64,000 nt of DNA from Donghicola mangrovi. GTDB taxonomy: Bacteria; Pseudomonadota; Alphaproteobacteria; Rhodobacterales; Rhodobacteraceae. Positions within the stretch are counted from its first letter, which is position 1; each line of letters opens with the position of its first letter. The translations under genes and the position numbers were made by a program. The DNA is taken from contig NZ_JABCJE010000008.1 of assembly GCF_013377535.1 (NCBI RefSeq), forward strand, positions 1 to 64,000. The letters run 5' to 3'. This document shows positions 25,294 through 33,914 of this stretch, one piece after another. The notes under the pieces were generated by a model. The model was given only the letters and a program-made list of their open reading frames with translations, made no database searches and had not been told where the DNA came from.

Positions 25294-26673
25294 TTATTCA
25301 GCAGGAGTGACAGAGGGGTGCAGGGCTTCGGGATAGGCCGATGCAGGTACCTTGACCTTGTCGAGACCCAGAATTTCAGCCTCGGCGGGGACGCGCAGTT
25401 GGCCGGTGACCTTCAGCAGGTACGAGGCGACATAGCCGGGGATGAACCCCAACAGGCCCATGACGATCGCGCCAACCAGCTGACCGGTGAACGAGGTGGT
25501 GATCACGTTCTCGCCGAAGAGCGCGGGGTAGCCTTGGGCGGCGATGCCCACAGACAGCAGACCCCACATCCCCAGGAACCCGTGCACAGCAAAGGCCCCT
25601 ACCGCATCGTCGATCCCGCGGCGTTCGATGAACGACGATACAAAGGGCATCGCGCAGGCGCCGACAAAGCCGATCACAAAGGCCATCGGCGGGTACCACA
25701 GGTCCAGACCGGCCGCACAAGAGATGATCCCGCCTAGGGCGCCCGACATCATCCAGAACGGATCGCGGGTGATCATCCACGCGCCAATGATGCCACCGGC
25801 AAAGCCCATCAGGGTGTTAAAGGTCATGCCCGACAGGGTCATGGGCGTGCCATAGATGGTGCCCTCGATTGTGTTGCTCCAGCTCCATGCCTCGCCGGGG
25901 ACGATGACGCAGCCCATGAGAAAGCCCCAGAAGCCCGCGATAATCAGCATCAGGCCGATCAGGGTCATGGGCATCGAGTGGCCCGCGATGTGGTTTGCGG
26001 TGCCGTCGGCGTTGAACTTGCCGATGCGGGGGCCGACGTTGATCAGAACACCAAGGCTGAAGAAGCCCGCGATCATGTGCACAACGCCCGCTGCGCCGAA
26101 ATCGTGGTAGCCGAATTTGGTCACCAGCCAACCGTCCGCGTGCCAGCCCCAAGCAGCGGCCAAAATCCACACGAACGCCCCGAGGATGATGGCCAGAACC
26201 ACAAAGCCGGTCAGCTTGATCCGCTCGATCACGCCGCCCGACAGGATCGACGCGGTGGTCGCCGCGAACAGGACGAACGCGCCCCAGAACACGCCGGAGG
26301 ACCGGTCATCCAGATTGGGGCCCATATACTGGCTCCACGGCAGGGCGATGTCGTTGGCATAAGCGAGGCCCGAGATGCCCATTGCACCTTCGCTCAAGGT
26401 CAGGCCGGTCGGGAAGGCCCAGTAAATCCACCAACCGATAAAGTAGAAGAATGGCACGATCATCGCGAAGGCGAGGATGTTCTTGATCCCCGAGGCCAGA
26501 GCGTTTTTCGAACGTGACGCGCCCATTTCATAGGCCAGAAATCCGGCGTGGATCAGCACCATGAGAGGGATCGTCAGAAAGTAGAAAGTTTCGGAGAAAG
26601 TACCGTTGGTCGCGGCCGACTTCTCCGTCAGCTCCGCCACTGCGGCGGCCAGGGAAGCAAGATCTTGTTCCAA
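25294..26673 (-). CDS. amtB: Ammonium transporter, Amt family
   Basis: A 459-residue Amt/MEP transporter with about 11 hydrophobic segments. The twin pore histidines are visible in DFGAAGVVHM and AVHGFLGMWG. The Amt signature region DFGAAGVVHMIAGFFSLGV is intact. Amt proteins carry ammonium and often methylammonium. Its position in front of the dmm genes suggests recapture of ammonia or methylamine during methylated-amine breakdown. A GGAAA-N5-TTTCC element lies 138-152 bases upstream. Confidence 0.93.
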   Translation of the reverse strand: MEQDLASLAAAVAELTEKSAATNGTFSETFYFLTIPLMVLIHAGFLAYEMGASRSKNALASGIKNILAFAMIVPFFYFIGWWIYWAFPTGLTLSEGAMGISGLAYANDIALPWSQYMGPNLDDRSSGVFWGAFVLFAATTASILSGGVIERIKLTGFVVLAIILGAFVWILAAAWGWHADGWLVTKFGYHDFGAAGVVHMIAGFFSLGVLINVGPRIGKFNADGTANHIAGHSMPMTLIGLMLIIAGFWGFLMGCVIVPGEAWSWSNTIEGTIYGTPMTLSGMTFNTLMGFAGGIIGAWMITRDPFWMMSGALGGIISCAAGLDLWYPPMAFVIGFVGACAMPFVSSFIERRGIDDAVGAFAVHGFLGMWGLLSVGIAAQGYPALFGENVITTSFTGQLVGAIVMGLLGFIPGYVASYLLKVTGQLRVPAEAEILGLDKVKVPASAYPEALHPSVTPAE

Positions 26674-27019
26674 TGCGTTATCCTCGTCCTGTGAGACTTG
26701 TGAGAGTCTGCGAGAGGACCCGACTGGATTATACCAATTCTAATTTGTGGTCCCTCGACGGGTTTGATTGGGCTCCTGAAATCACTTTCAGACAAACTTT
26801 TTTCGCCTTAGGAAAAAATATTTCCATGCACAGGCGCGAAAAGCGGACCTTGGTCCGCATCTTTGATGAAGAATTAAGCGTGGGGGAAATGGCCGGAACG
26901 CATTGGTTCAGGCATTTTCGATGGAACGCAGAGCGCGGGCCAGAGGTGAGTCTAGCGCCAACCCGCCGATCAAGGGATCAAACTGCGACTGGTTCAGTGC
27001 GGGAAACCGGTTGGACCAA
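26674..27019. other. 346-base region upstream of amtB
   Basis: No credible gene was found; an open frame on the plus strand here has atypical composition and runs into the GntR gene on the opposite strand. The region is AT-rich for this genome. It holds the palindrome CTGAAA-N4-TTTCAG (26776-26791) and the element GGAAA-N5-TTTCC (26811-26825). The amtB promoter is expected between these and 26673. The 3' side, at about 27009-27019, holds a TTGGACCAA motif also seen upstream of the GntR gene and tmm. Confidence 0.6.
26811..26825. promoter_or_regulatory. GGAAA-N5-TTTCC operator candidate upstream of amtB-dmmDABC
   Basis: This is a 15-base inverted repeat. A weaker copy (CAAACTTTTTTCGCC) lies 18 bases before it, at 26793-26807. 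The same element occurs upstream of mgsA and, in degenerate form, tmm. A common regulator of the methylated-amine genes is inferred, with the XRE-cupin protein at 38404 as a candidate. Confidence 0.6.
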
Positions 27020-27733
27020 TCAGTCCTCTTGCAAAAGCATCCGTTGGTCTTCGATCAGAGCCAGCTTCATGAACTCGGACGCCTCTTCTATGTCGCGGGC
27101 GGCGATGGCGTTGAACAGACCGTTGTAGCCGCGCTGATAGGTGGCCAGCCGCACGGGCGTCAGATAGCGGCGATACATGGCCGCGCGGAACGACTGCCGA
27201 CGCGCGTCCAGCACCAAATTATAGCAGGCGATCAGCAAGGGGTTTCCGGTGCCCTCAGCCAGCAAACGGTGGAATTCCTCTTCCAACCGGACAAAGGCTG
27301 TGGCGTCAGTTTGCACCCGCTCCATCTTGGACAGGACAACGGACAGGGCTTCGATCTGGCGGGGGGACATGTTCACAACGGCCAGCCGGACCATCTCGGG
27401 CTCGATGATGCCGCGCATGACTTGCAGCTGAAGGGGGCCGGTATCCGCGGCCACAGGCGACAGGGTCTGTCCATCGATATTGGGATCATAGGTAACAAAG
27501 GAACCCGATCCGGGCCGCCGCCGGATCATACCGCGGCTTTCCAGATGGTCCAGCGCCTCTCGCACGGTGTTGCGGGCGACCCCCAGTTCCTGCGCCAGTT
27601 GGCGTTCGGAGGGCAGGCGTTCCTCGGTCGCGTATTCCTGCGTCGCGATGCGGGTGGACAGGGTTTCGATCACGTATTTGACGGTCGCGCCGGGAAGGTA
27701 GGCTCCATCAGGAGACGAGGCTGGATTTTGCAC
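27020..27733 (-). CDS. FadR-type GntR transcriptional regulator
   Basis: A GntR winged-helix domain (about residues 15-85, RLPSERQLAQELGVARNTVREALDHLESRG) is followed by a helical FCD ligand domain. The GTG at 27733 has GAAGGA six bases upstream and is preferred; a GTG at 27787 would add 18 residues but has no ribosome site. It lies between purU and amtB on the same strand. The upstream region holds AGACC-N7-GGTCT (27806-27822) and TTGGTCCA (27790-27797), possible autoregulatory sites. It may control methylated-amine genes, but this is not shown. Confidence 0.88.
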   Translation of the reverse strand: MQNPASSPDGAYLPGATVKYVIETLSTRIATQEYATEERLPSERQLAQELGVARNTVREALDHLESRGMIRRRPGSGSFVTYDPNIDGQTLSPVAADTGPLQLQVMRGIIEPEMVRLAVVNMSPRQIEALSVVLSKMERVQTDATAFVRLEEEFHRLLAEGTGNPLLIACYNLVLDARRQSFRAAMYRRYLTPVRLATYQRGYNGLFNAIAARDIEEASEFMKLALIEDQRMLLQED

Positions 27734-27805
27734 GGGCGGTCCTTCGCAATAGCGTGAAAGCGAAGGCGATTTTACGCAGTGGATCACAATTGGTCCAGAG
27801 GCGGC

Positions 27806-27822
27806 AGACCACTTTTGGGTCT
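27806..27822. promoter_or_regulatory. Inverted repeat upstream of the FadR-type gntR gene
   Basis: AGACC and GGTCT are separated by seven bases, giving a 17-base inverted repeat 73-89 bases before the chosen GTG. The size fits a GntR dimer site. A nearby TTGGTCCA at 27790-27797 resembles sequences at about 27010 and in the tmm promoter. Confidence 0.4.
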
Positions 27823-27846
27823 ACAGTGCCCTGCAAAACCGCAATC

Positions 27847-28731
27847 TCAGCCCATCTTTTCCGAGCCGTAGGCGTTGGGCGAGGCCGGAACCACCACCGT
27901 TTTGTTCCCGTTCAGAAAGACCCGGTGATGGGCGTGCGCATGGATCGCGCGGGCCAGCACCTGCGCCTCCACGTCTCGGCCAAGGGATACATAGTCGGTG
28001 GGCGATTGGGCGTGGGTGACACGCACGATGTCCTGCTCGATGATCGGGCCTTCGTCCAGATCGGCGGTCACGTAATGAGAGGTCGCGCCAATCAACTTCA
28101 CCCCCCGCGCATAGGCCTGTTTATAGGGGTTCGCCCCCTTGAAGGACGGCAGGAAAGAGTGGTGGATGTTGATGATCCGCCCCGACATTTTCTGGCACAT
28201 CTCGTCCGACAGGATCTGCATATAGCGGGCCAGAACGATCAGATCGGCGCCGGAGTCCTCGACCACTTTCATGATGGCGGCTTCGGCGTCGGGTTTGTTT
28301 TCCTTGGTCACTTTGATGCAGTGAAAGGGGATGTCGGCGTTCACCACGGCCTTCTGGTAATCCATGTGATTGGAAATAACCGCAACGATTTCAACGGGCA
28401 GCGCCCCGATCCTGACGCGATAGAGCAGATCGTTCAGGCAGTGGCCAAAGCGGCTGACCATCACCACGACCTTCATCTTTTGCGCCTCGTCATGAAAGGC
28501 CGCCTGCATGGCGAACTGCTGGATCAGAGGGGCAAAGGCGGCCTCCAGATCGGTCAGACCCGCGCCCTGTTCGGAGACAAAGGCCACGCGCATAAAGAAC
28601 TGGCCTGTGTCCAGATCGTCGAATTGGCTGCTGTCGGTGATGTTGCACCCGTGATCGGCCAGAAAGGTCGAGATGGCGGCGATGATGCCGCGCGCTGACG
28701 GACAGGTCACGGTCAGGCAATATTGGGTCAT
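27847..28731 (-). CDS. purU: Formyltetrahydrofolate deformylase
   Basis: A 294-residue PurU. An N-terminal ACT domain (about 1-80) is followed by a formyltransferase-like catalytic domain. That domain has the HHSFLPSFKGANPYKQAY motif and the catalytic Asp in ADLDEGPIIEQD. It hydrolyses 10-formyl-tetrahydrofolate to formate and tetrahydrofolate. It follows the mgd genes by 33 bases, so it probably disposes of C1 units from oxidative demethylation. It is the last gene of a nine-gene run starting at 38203. Confidence 0.93.
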   Translation of the reverse strand: MTQYCLTVTCPSARGIIAAISTFLADHGCNITDSSQFDDLDTGQFFMRVAFVSEQGAGLTDLEAAFAPLIQQFAMQAAFHDEAQKMKVVVMVSRFGHCLNDLLYRVRIGALPVEIVAVISNHMDYQKAVVNADIPFHCIKVTKENKPDAEAAIMKVVEDSGADLIVLARYMQILSDEMCQKMSGRIINIHHSFLPSFKGANPYKQAYARGVKLIGATSHYVTADLDEGPIIEQDIVRVTHAQSPTDYVSLGRDVEAQVLARAIHAHAHHRVFLNGNKTVVVPASPNAYGSEKMG

Positions 28732-28764
28732 GGCGGTCTCCTGTCGGGGGCCAGTTGGAATGGG

Positions 28765-29331
28765 TCAGACGGGCACGTGTTCCAGCCGCGCGGCGGCAAC
28801 GCTGATCGCGTGCCACAGGGATGCGGCATAGCTGCGCATTCCGATCACGGAGATCTGGGTGTCGCTGGGGCGCAGGACGAAGACGGTCATATGCTCCAGC
28901 CCCGTGCGGGTCGCGTGACCGGGGGCATAGGCCGCTGGGGGCAGGTTCACCAGTTTGGCCATCAGGGCGGGGATCAGGTCAGGCCCTGCGGCCGAAGTGA
29001 TGTGGAACGCCGCGAAACCGTCGGTTTGCTCGGTGATGCTGGCGTTTGGAGCTTCGGCATGGACGAGGGCGGCGAAGTCGCCGGTCCCCTGCCCCGCGCC
29101 GATGATCATCCACTGGTTTGCGCCGGTCCAGAAGGCCCCATAGGGGCCGCTGGTGGTCATCGCACCGACCTCTGGCAGGGTTAGGCCAAACGGTGTCGGC
29201 GCCGCCTGCCCCTTGCGCAGGGTTAATGAGGCCAGCCCGAGGCTGTCATCCTCAGTCAAGGTCAGCGCACCGAAACGGGCGGTGCGGGCGTCCACCGCGC
29301 CAAGGGCGGTCAAGGGGATCAGGTCAGTCAC
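28765..29331 (-). CDS. mgdD: N-methylglutamate dehydrogenase subunit D (sarcosine oxidase gamma-like)
   Basis: A 188-residue SoxG-like protein, the small GcvT-related subunit of heterotetrameric sarcosine oxidase-type enzymes. The start is a GTG with AAGGAGGG upstream, overlapping the end of mgdC by eight bases. Family landmarks are the GQWMI-like NQWMIIG segment and the C-terminal SYAASLWHAI. In this context the complex is N-methylglutamate dehydrogenase rather than sarcosine oxidase, because gmaS and mgsABC are in the same run of genes. Confidence 0.85.
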   Translation of the reverse strand: MTDLIPLTALGAVDARTARFGALTLTEDDSLGLASLTLRKGQAAPTPFGLTLPEVGAMTTSGPYGAFWTGANQWMIIGAGQGTGDFAALVHAEAPNASITEQTDGFAAFHITSAAGPDLIPALMAKLVNLPPAAYAPGHATRTGLEHMTVFVLRPSDTQISVIGMRSYAASLWHAISVAAARLEHVPV

Positions 29332-32269
29332 GCAGGCGCCCTCCTTCGGGGTCAACGAAATGGGTGGGAACGACTTTGGCCTCGAAACTCTGCCCTTCCA
29401 AGGGGTTAGCGGCGGTGATCACCTCGCCCATGCGGGTGTCGCCGTCTTCCAGAAAGCCAAGCGCGATGTAGCTGTTCAGATACGGGGAGTAGCAGGACGA
29501 GGTCACCCAGCCCTGATCGGTCTCCATGTTCTGAGTGGTTCCTTTGGTAAACAGGTGCGAACCGGCGGGGATCTGCGACTGGGGTTCAACGGGCATCAGC
29601 CCGACCAACCGCCGCCGCTCTTGCGCCAACCCTTCGCGCCGCGACATGACCGCGCCGATCGAGTCCTTCTTGGGGGACACCATTTTCCCCAGTCCCAGCA
29701 TCAGCGCCGTGGTCTGCCCGTTCAGTTCAGCCCCCGCAGCGTGGCCCTTTTCGATGCGCAAGACGGCCAGCGCCTCGGTGCCGTAGGGGGTCGCGCCAAG
29801 GTCCGCGCCGACATGCATCAACCGCTCCATCAGGGCATGGCCATAGCGGGCAGGCACGGCAATTTCATAGGCCAATTCCCCCGAGAAAGAGATGCGGAAC
29901 AGCCGCGCCCGAAGTCCGCCGCAGATGGTCAGCTCCGCGCAGGCCATAAAGGGGAACGCCTCGTTCGAGAGGTCGAACCCGTCCACGATCCGCTGAAGCA
30001 AAGCGCGGGATTTCGGGCCCGCCACGGCGATCTGCGCCCACGCATCGGTGGTCGAGATCAACTGCACATCCAGTTCGGGCCACAGACATTGGTGCGCGAA
30101 TTCCATGTTACGATAGACAGCGCCCGCGTTGGCGGTAGTGGTCGTGACGACGAAGTGATCCACCCCCAAACGCGCGCAGGTGCCGTCATCGTAGAGATGC
30201 CCGTCTTCGCGCAGCATCAGGCCATAGCGAACCATGCCAACCTTCAGCGTGCCCATCATGTTGGAGTAGATGCGGTTCAGGAATTCGGCGGCATCGGCCC
30301 CTTGGACATCGATCTTGCCCAAGGTCGTGACATCGCACAGGCCCACGTCGTGGCGGACGGTCAGAACCTCTCGGTCCACCGACTGCCGCCAATGGGTTTC
30401 GCCCGCGCGAGGGAAGTAGGACGCGCGCATCCATTGGCCGACCTCGGTGAACTCGGCCCCTTGGGCGGTGGCCCAGTGGTGGGTCGGGGTCAGGCGGCGG
30501 GGCCGGAAATGATGGCCCGTATCGCCCCCCCCCAGCACCGACAGGGACACGCCGGTATAGGGCGGGCGAAAGATCGTGGTGCCGGTTTCGGGGATCGTCG
30601 CTCCGGTCAAATCCGCCATCACCGCCAGCGCCGAGATGTTCGAGGTCTTGCCCTGATCGGTCGCCATCCCGAGCGTGGTCCAGCGTTTCAGATGCTCGAC
30701 CGAGCGCATGTTTTCGGTGTGGGACAGGGTGATGTCCTTGACCGTGACGTCGTTCTGGAAATCGACCCAAGCGCGTTTCTTCGCGGGAACGTACCAGTAG
30801 GCGGACTGCTTGGCGGGGGTGTCGGGCGTGTCGGGCAGTGCGATGGGGCTGGCGCTGACCCCAATGTCCGACAGCGCGGCGATCGCCATTTCCATGCCGT
30901 CGGTTAGGGCTGCGTGGGTCCCGCCCTTGCCCCGTGCCGCACCTGCGGGGAACATCCCCTTTGGCCCGTCAGCGCCGGGGACAAAGGCGAGCAGGTCGTT
31001 ATCCCATACCGGCCGCCCCCGATGATGAGAGGCCAGATGCACGTTGGGGTTCCAGCCCCCCGCCACGCCAAGGGCGCCGACATTGTGCCAGCTCGACTGG
31101 CCATTTCGGGTGATCTCGATGGCAGTCAGGCCGTGGCGGCCTTTGGTGCCCGTGACGGTGCCGCCCGAGAAGACTTGATAGGCGCCGAACGCGGCCACAG
31201 CAGGGCGCGTGTCGATGACCCCGAGGACGGGAACGCCCTTGGCCAGCAGGTCCAGCGCGGTGCGGTGGCCATCATCGCCGTTGGTGAAAATCGCGACCGG
31301 ATCGCCGGATTTGCGGACCGGCGCGGCGGCCCAACGGTTGGCATAGGCGCGCATGGCTCCGGCCAGCATGATGCCGGGGCGGTCATTGTCGGCAAAGGGG
31401 ATGTGCCGTTCGATCGCGCCCGCCGCCAAGACGCTGCGTTTCGCGGTGATGCGCCACAGGGTCTGGCGCACCTGACCGGTTGGGTCGGGCAAATGGTCGG
31501 CCACACGCTGGACCGCGCCGAAAATCCCGTGATCGTAGGTGCCGAAAACAGTCGTGCGGGGCATCAGGCGGACGTTGGGCATCGCGGCCAGTTCCGCGCA
31601 TGTCCGGTCCACCCAGTCGGTTGCGGGGGCCCCGTCCAGCAGATCGCTTTCGGCCAGTAGGCGACCCCCGAAACGGAAATCTTCGTCCGCCAGAATGACC
31701 TCGGCCCCAGCGCGGGCGGCGGTCAGGGCGGCACTCAGACCGGTCGCGCCGCCGCCGATGACCAGCAGATCGCAGTGCAGGAAGCCTTTGTCATAGGTGT
31801 CGGGGTCGGGCAGCGTGGACAGCGCCCCAAGGCCCGCGGCGCGGCGGATGGCGGGCTCATAGAGACGCTCCCAGAACGCGCGGGGCCACATGAAGGTCTT
31901 GTAGTAAAATCCCGCCGCAAAGAATGGCGACAGCAGATCGTTCACCGCCATCAGGTCGTGTTCCAGCGGGCCGATGTGGTTCTGGGATCGGGCCTCGAGG
32001 CCCGCGAACAACTCGGCCACAGTGGCGCGGGTGTTGGGCTCGGCTCGGGCACCGCTGCGCAGGGTGACCAGCGCGTTGGGTTCCTCGGACCCGGCGGTGA
32101 AAATCCCGCGCGGGCGGTGGTATTTGAAGCTGCGCCCCACCAGTTGCACGCCATTGGCCAGCAGGGCCGAGGCTAGCGTATCCCCTTGGAACCCCTGATA
32201 GGTCTTGCCGTTGAAGGTAAAGCCAAGCGGCGCTTTGCGGTCGATCAGACCACCGGACAGACGGGTCAT
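29324..32269 (-). CDS. mgdC: N-methylglutamate dehydrogenase large subunit (sarcosine oxidase alpha-like)
   Basis: A 981-residue SoxA-like protein. The N-terminal 95 residues form a ferredoxin-like domain (FNGKTYQGFQGDTLASALLANG). An NAD-binding domain with VIGGGATGLSAAL starts at about residue 170. The last 380 residues form a GcvT-like tetrahydrofolate-binding domain (RHDVGLCDVTTLGKIDVQG). It oxidises N-methylglutamate together with the flavin subunit and passes formaldehyde to tetrahydrofolate. Full length and intact. It overlaps mgdB by four bases. Confidence 0.9.
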   Translation of the reverse strand: MTRLSGGLIDRKAPLGFTFNGKTYQGFQGDTLASALLANGVQLVGRSFKYHRPRGIFTAGSEEPNALVTLRSGARAEPNTRATVAELFAGLEARSQNHIGPLEHDLMAVNDLLSPFFAAGFYYKTFMWPRAFWERLYEPAIRRAAGLGALSTLPDPDTYDKGFLHCDLLVIGGGATGLSAALTAARAGAEVILADEDFRFGGRLLAESDLLDGAPATDWVDRTCAELAAMPNVRLMPRTTVFGTYDHGIFGAVQRVADHLPDPTGQVRQTLWRITAKRSVLAAGAIERHIPFADNDRPGIMLAGAMRAYANRWAAAPVRKSGDPVAIFTNGDDGHRTALDLLAKGVPVLGVIDTRPAVAAFGAYQVFSGGTVTGTKGRHGLTAIEITRNGQSSWHNVGALGVAGGWNPNVHLASHHRGRPVWDNDLLAFVPGADGPKGMFPAGAARGKGGTHAALTDGMEMAIAALSDIGVSASPIALPDTPDTPAKQSAYWYVPAKKRAWVDFQNDVTVKDITLSHTENMRSVEHLKRWTTLGMATDQGKTSNISALAVMADLTGATIPETGTTIFRPPYTGVSLSVLGGGDTGHHFRPRRLTPTHHWATAQGAEFTEVGQWMRASYFPRAGETHWRQSVDREVLTVRHDVGLCDVTTLGKIDVQGADAAEFLNRIYSNMMGTLKVGMVRYGLMLREDGHLYDDGTCARLGVDHFVVTTTTANAGAVYRNMEFAHQCLWPELDVQLISTTDAWAQIAVAGPKSRALLQRIVDGFDLSNEAFPFMACAELTICGGLRARLFRISFSGELAYEIAVPARYGHALMERLMHVGADLGATPYGTEALAVLRIEKGHAAGAELNGQTTALMLGLGKMVSPKKDSIGAVMSRREGLAQERRRLVGLMPVEPQSQIPAGSHLFTKGTTQNMETDQGWVTSSCYSPYLNSYIALGFLEDGDTRMGEVITAANPLEGQSFEAKVVPTHFVDPEGGRLRD

Positions 32270-32547
32270 TTCGCACCTCTTGCGGGCAGGTCACGGGCCA
32301 GTTCCGCGCCCAAAATCTCGTGGGTCAGGGTGTTGCGGGTGACGATCAGCCACGACCGGTCGCCCTGTTCGTGAAACCACAATTCGCGGTGAACGCCCGC
32401 AGGGTTGTCCCGCAGAAAGACGTAATCGCAGAAGTCCGCCTCGGCGGTCACGGCGCTGGGATCGGGGCGGTTCATCAGGCTGGCGTCGCCCAAATAGGTG
32501 AATTCCTGGCTGTCGCGCAGGCCAAGAAGGGGATGAGGGATCAGCAT
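32266..32547 (-). CDS. mgdB: N-methylglutamate dehydrogenase subunit B (sarcosine oxidase delta-like)
   Basis: A 93-residue SoxD-like subunit, with RDSQEFTYLGDA, FCDYVFLRDNPAG and HEQGDRSWLIVTRNT typical of the family. Classical SoxD proteins open with a CPxCG zinc motif. Here the matching stretch reads MLIPHPLLG, so both cysteines are missing. This may be usual for the N-methylglutamate dehydrogenase branch. It lies 13 bases after mgdA and overlaps mgdC. Confidence 0.85.
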   Translation of the reverse strand: MLIPHPLLGLRDSQEFTYLGDASLMNRPDPSAVTAEADFCDYVFLRDNPAGVHRELWFHEQGDRSWLIVTRNTLTHEILGAELARDLPARGAK

Positions 32548-32560
32548 CGCTTGGCCCCTT

Positions 32561-33811
32561 TCAATGCAGGTTGGGTTGGGCGCCTACGCCCTTTTCGTCG
32601 ATCACATAGCCGCGGTTGAACCGGTCCAGCCGGTATGCGGTGGCAGTGGTGTGGGGGGTGTCCGTGGCCAGCAGATGGGCAAAGCAGTAGCCGGACGCAG
32701 GCGTCGCCTTGAACCCGCCATAGCACCAGCCCGCATTCAGATAGAGACCATCCAGCGGCGTGCGGTCGATGATCGGAGAGCCGTCCATCGACATGTCCAT
32801 AATCCCGCCCCAACTGCGCAGCAGGCGCGCGCGGCCAATCATGGGCATCAGGGCCATGCCGCCTTCGGCCACATCCTCGACCACGGGCAGGTTGCCGCGT
32901 TGGGCATAGGAGTTGTAGCCGTCGATGTCGCCGCCAAAGACCAGCCCGCCCTTGTCCGACTGGCTGACATAGAAATGCCCCGCGCCAAAGGTGATGACAC
33001 CGAGAATCACAGGCTTCAGCCCTTCGGAGACAAAGGCCTGCAAAACGTGACTTTCGATCGGCAGACGCATTCCGGCCATCGCCATTACGCGGCTGGAACT
33101 GCCCGCAACGGCCACGCCGACCTTGCCTGCCTTGATCGGGCCGCGAGTGGTCTGGACGCCGGTGACGCGGCCATCGGTGATGTCGAAACCGGTTACTTCG
33201 CAATTCTGGATCAGGTCCACGCCGCGCATATCGGCCGCACGGGCATAGCCCCAGGCCACGCCGTCATGCCGCGCGGTGCCGGCGCGTTTCTGCATCAGGC
33301 CGGCCTTGATCGGGAAGCGGGCGTTGTCGAAATTCAGGAAAGGCAGCATCTCGCGCAGCTGATCGCGCGACAGCAGCTCGCCCCCTGCCCCGGACAAGTG
33401 CATCGCATTCCCGCGCCGACGGTAGGCATCGCGCTGGGCATCCGTGTGGGCCAAGTTGATGATCGACCGCTGGCTGACCATCGAGTTAAAGTTCAGGTCC
33501 TGTTCCTGCGACTCCCACAGTTTCATCGAGAATTCGTAGAAGGGCTGGTTGCCGGGAAGAAGATAGTTCGACCGGATGATCGTGGTGTTGCGCCCGATAT
33601 TGCCGGACCCCAGCCACCCCTTTTCCAGCACGGCCACGTTGGTGATCCCGTAGGTCGCCGCCAGATGATAGGCCGTGGCCAGACCATGCCCGCCGCCGCC
33701 CACGATGATGATGTCATAGGCCGGTTTCGGATCGGGATCGCGCCAAAGGGGCTTCCAGCCCTTGTGGCCGGTCAGGGCCTCTTTCAGCACTCGGATGCCA
33801 GAGAATTTCAT
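32561..33811 (-). CDS. mgdA: N-methylglutamate dehydrogenase flavin subunit (sarcosine oxidase beta-like)
   Basis: A 416-residue FAD-dependent oxidoreductase of the SoxB type. The dinucleotide-binding motif VGGGGHGLATAYHLA begins at about residue 36. The histidine in GTARHDGVAWGYAR matches the site of covalent FMN attachment in heterotetrameric sarcosine oxidase. The C-terminal YLNAGWCYGGFKATPASG is conserved. Gene order A-B-C-D matches the known mgd locus. It starts 103 bases after gmaS, past a hairpin. Confidence 0.9.
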   Translation of the reverse strand: MKFSGIRVLKEALTGHKGWKPLWRDPDPKPAYDIIIVGGGGHGLATAYHLAATYGITNVAVLEKGWLGSGNIGRNTTIIRSNYLLPGNQPFYEFSMKLWESQEQDLNFNSMVSQRSIINLAHTDAQRDAYRRRGNAMHLSGAGGELLSRDQLREMLPFLNFDNARFPIKAGLMQKRAGTARHDGVAWGYARAADMRGVDLIQNCEVTGFDITDGRVTGVQTTRGPIKAGKVGVAVAGSSSRVMAMAGMRLPIESHVLQAFVSEGLKPVILGVITFGAGHFYVSQSDKGGLVFGGDIDGYNSYAQRGNLPVVEDVAEGGMALMPMIGRARLLRSWGGIMDMSMDGSPIIDRTPLDGLYLNAGWCYGGFKATPASGYCFAHLLATDTPHTTATAYRLDRFNRGYVIDEKGVGAQPNLH

Positions 33812-33838
33812 GGGGGGTCTCGGGATGACTGTTGTCTG

Positions 33839-33864
33839 AAAAGGCCCGGCTGGGATGCCGGGCC
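33839..33864 (-). terminator. Hairpin with short U-run between gmaS and mgdA
   Basis: GGCCCGGC pairs perfectly with GCCGGGCC around a six-base loop. In the minus direction four T residues follow. The T-run is short, so it may reduce rather than stop transcription into mgdABCD. Confidence 0.6.
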
Positions 33865-33914
33865 AGTTGGGACCGGGGCCGGAAGGAGAAGCCCCGCTCG
33901 GTGAAAGCGTCGGA

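Noticed and set aside
26673-27128. Plus-strand open frame between amtB and the GntR gene
   Set aside because: It overlaps the amtB promoter region and the 3' end of gntR, has no ribosome site, and its translation has no recognisable features.
29153-30907. Long plus-strand open frame opposite mgdD and mgdC
   Set aside because: It lies antisense to the mgd subunits and shows no motifs; composition is that of a mirror frame of a GC-rich gene.
28765-33811. Annotation as a classical sarcosine oxidase operon (soxBDAG)
   Set aside because: No glyA or serine-linked genes are adjacent, while gmaS and mgsABC precede directly and the SoxD zinc cysteines are missing; N-methylglutamate dehydrogenase fits better.
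32564-33904. Plus-strand open frame opposite mgdA
   Set aside because: mgdA is unambiguous on the minus strand; the opposite frame has low-complexity composition and no ribosome site.
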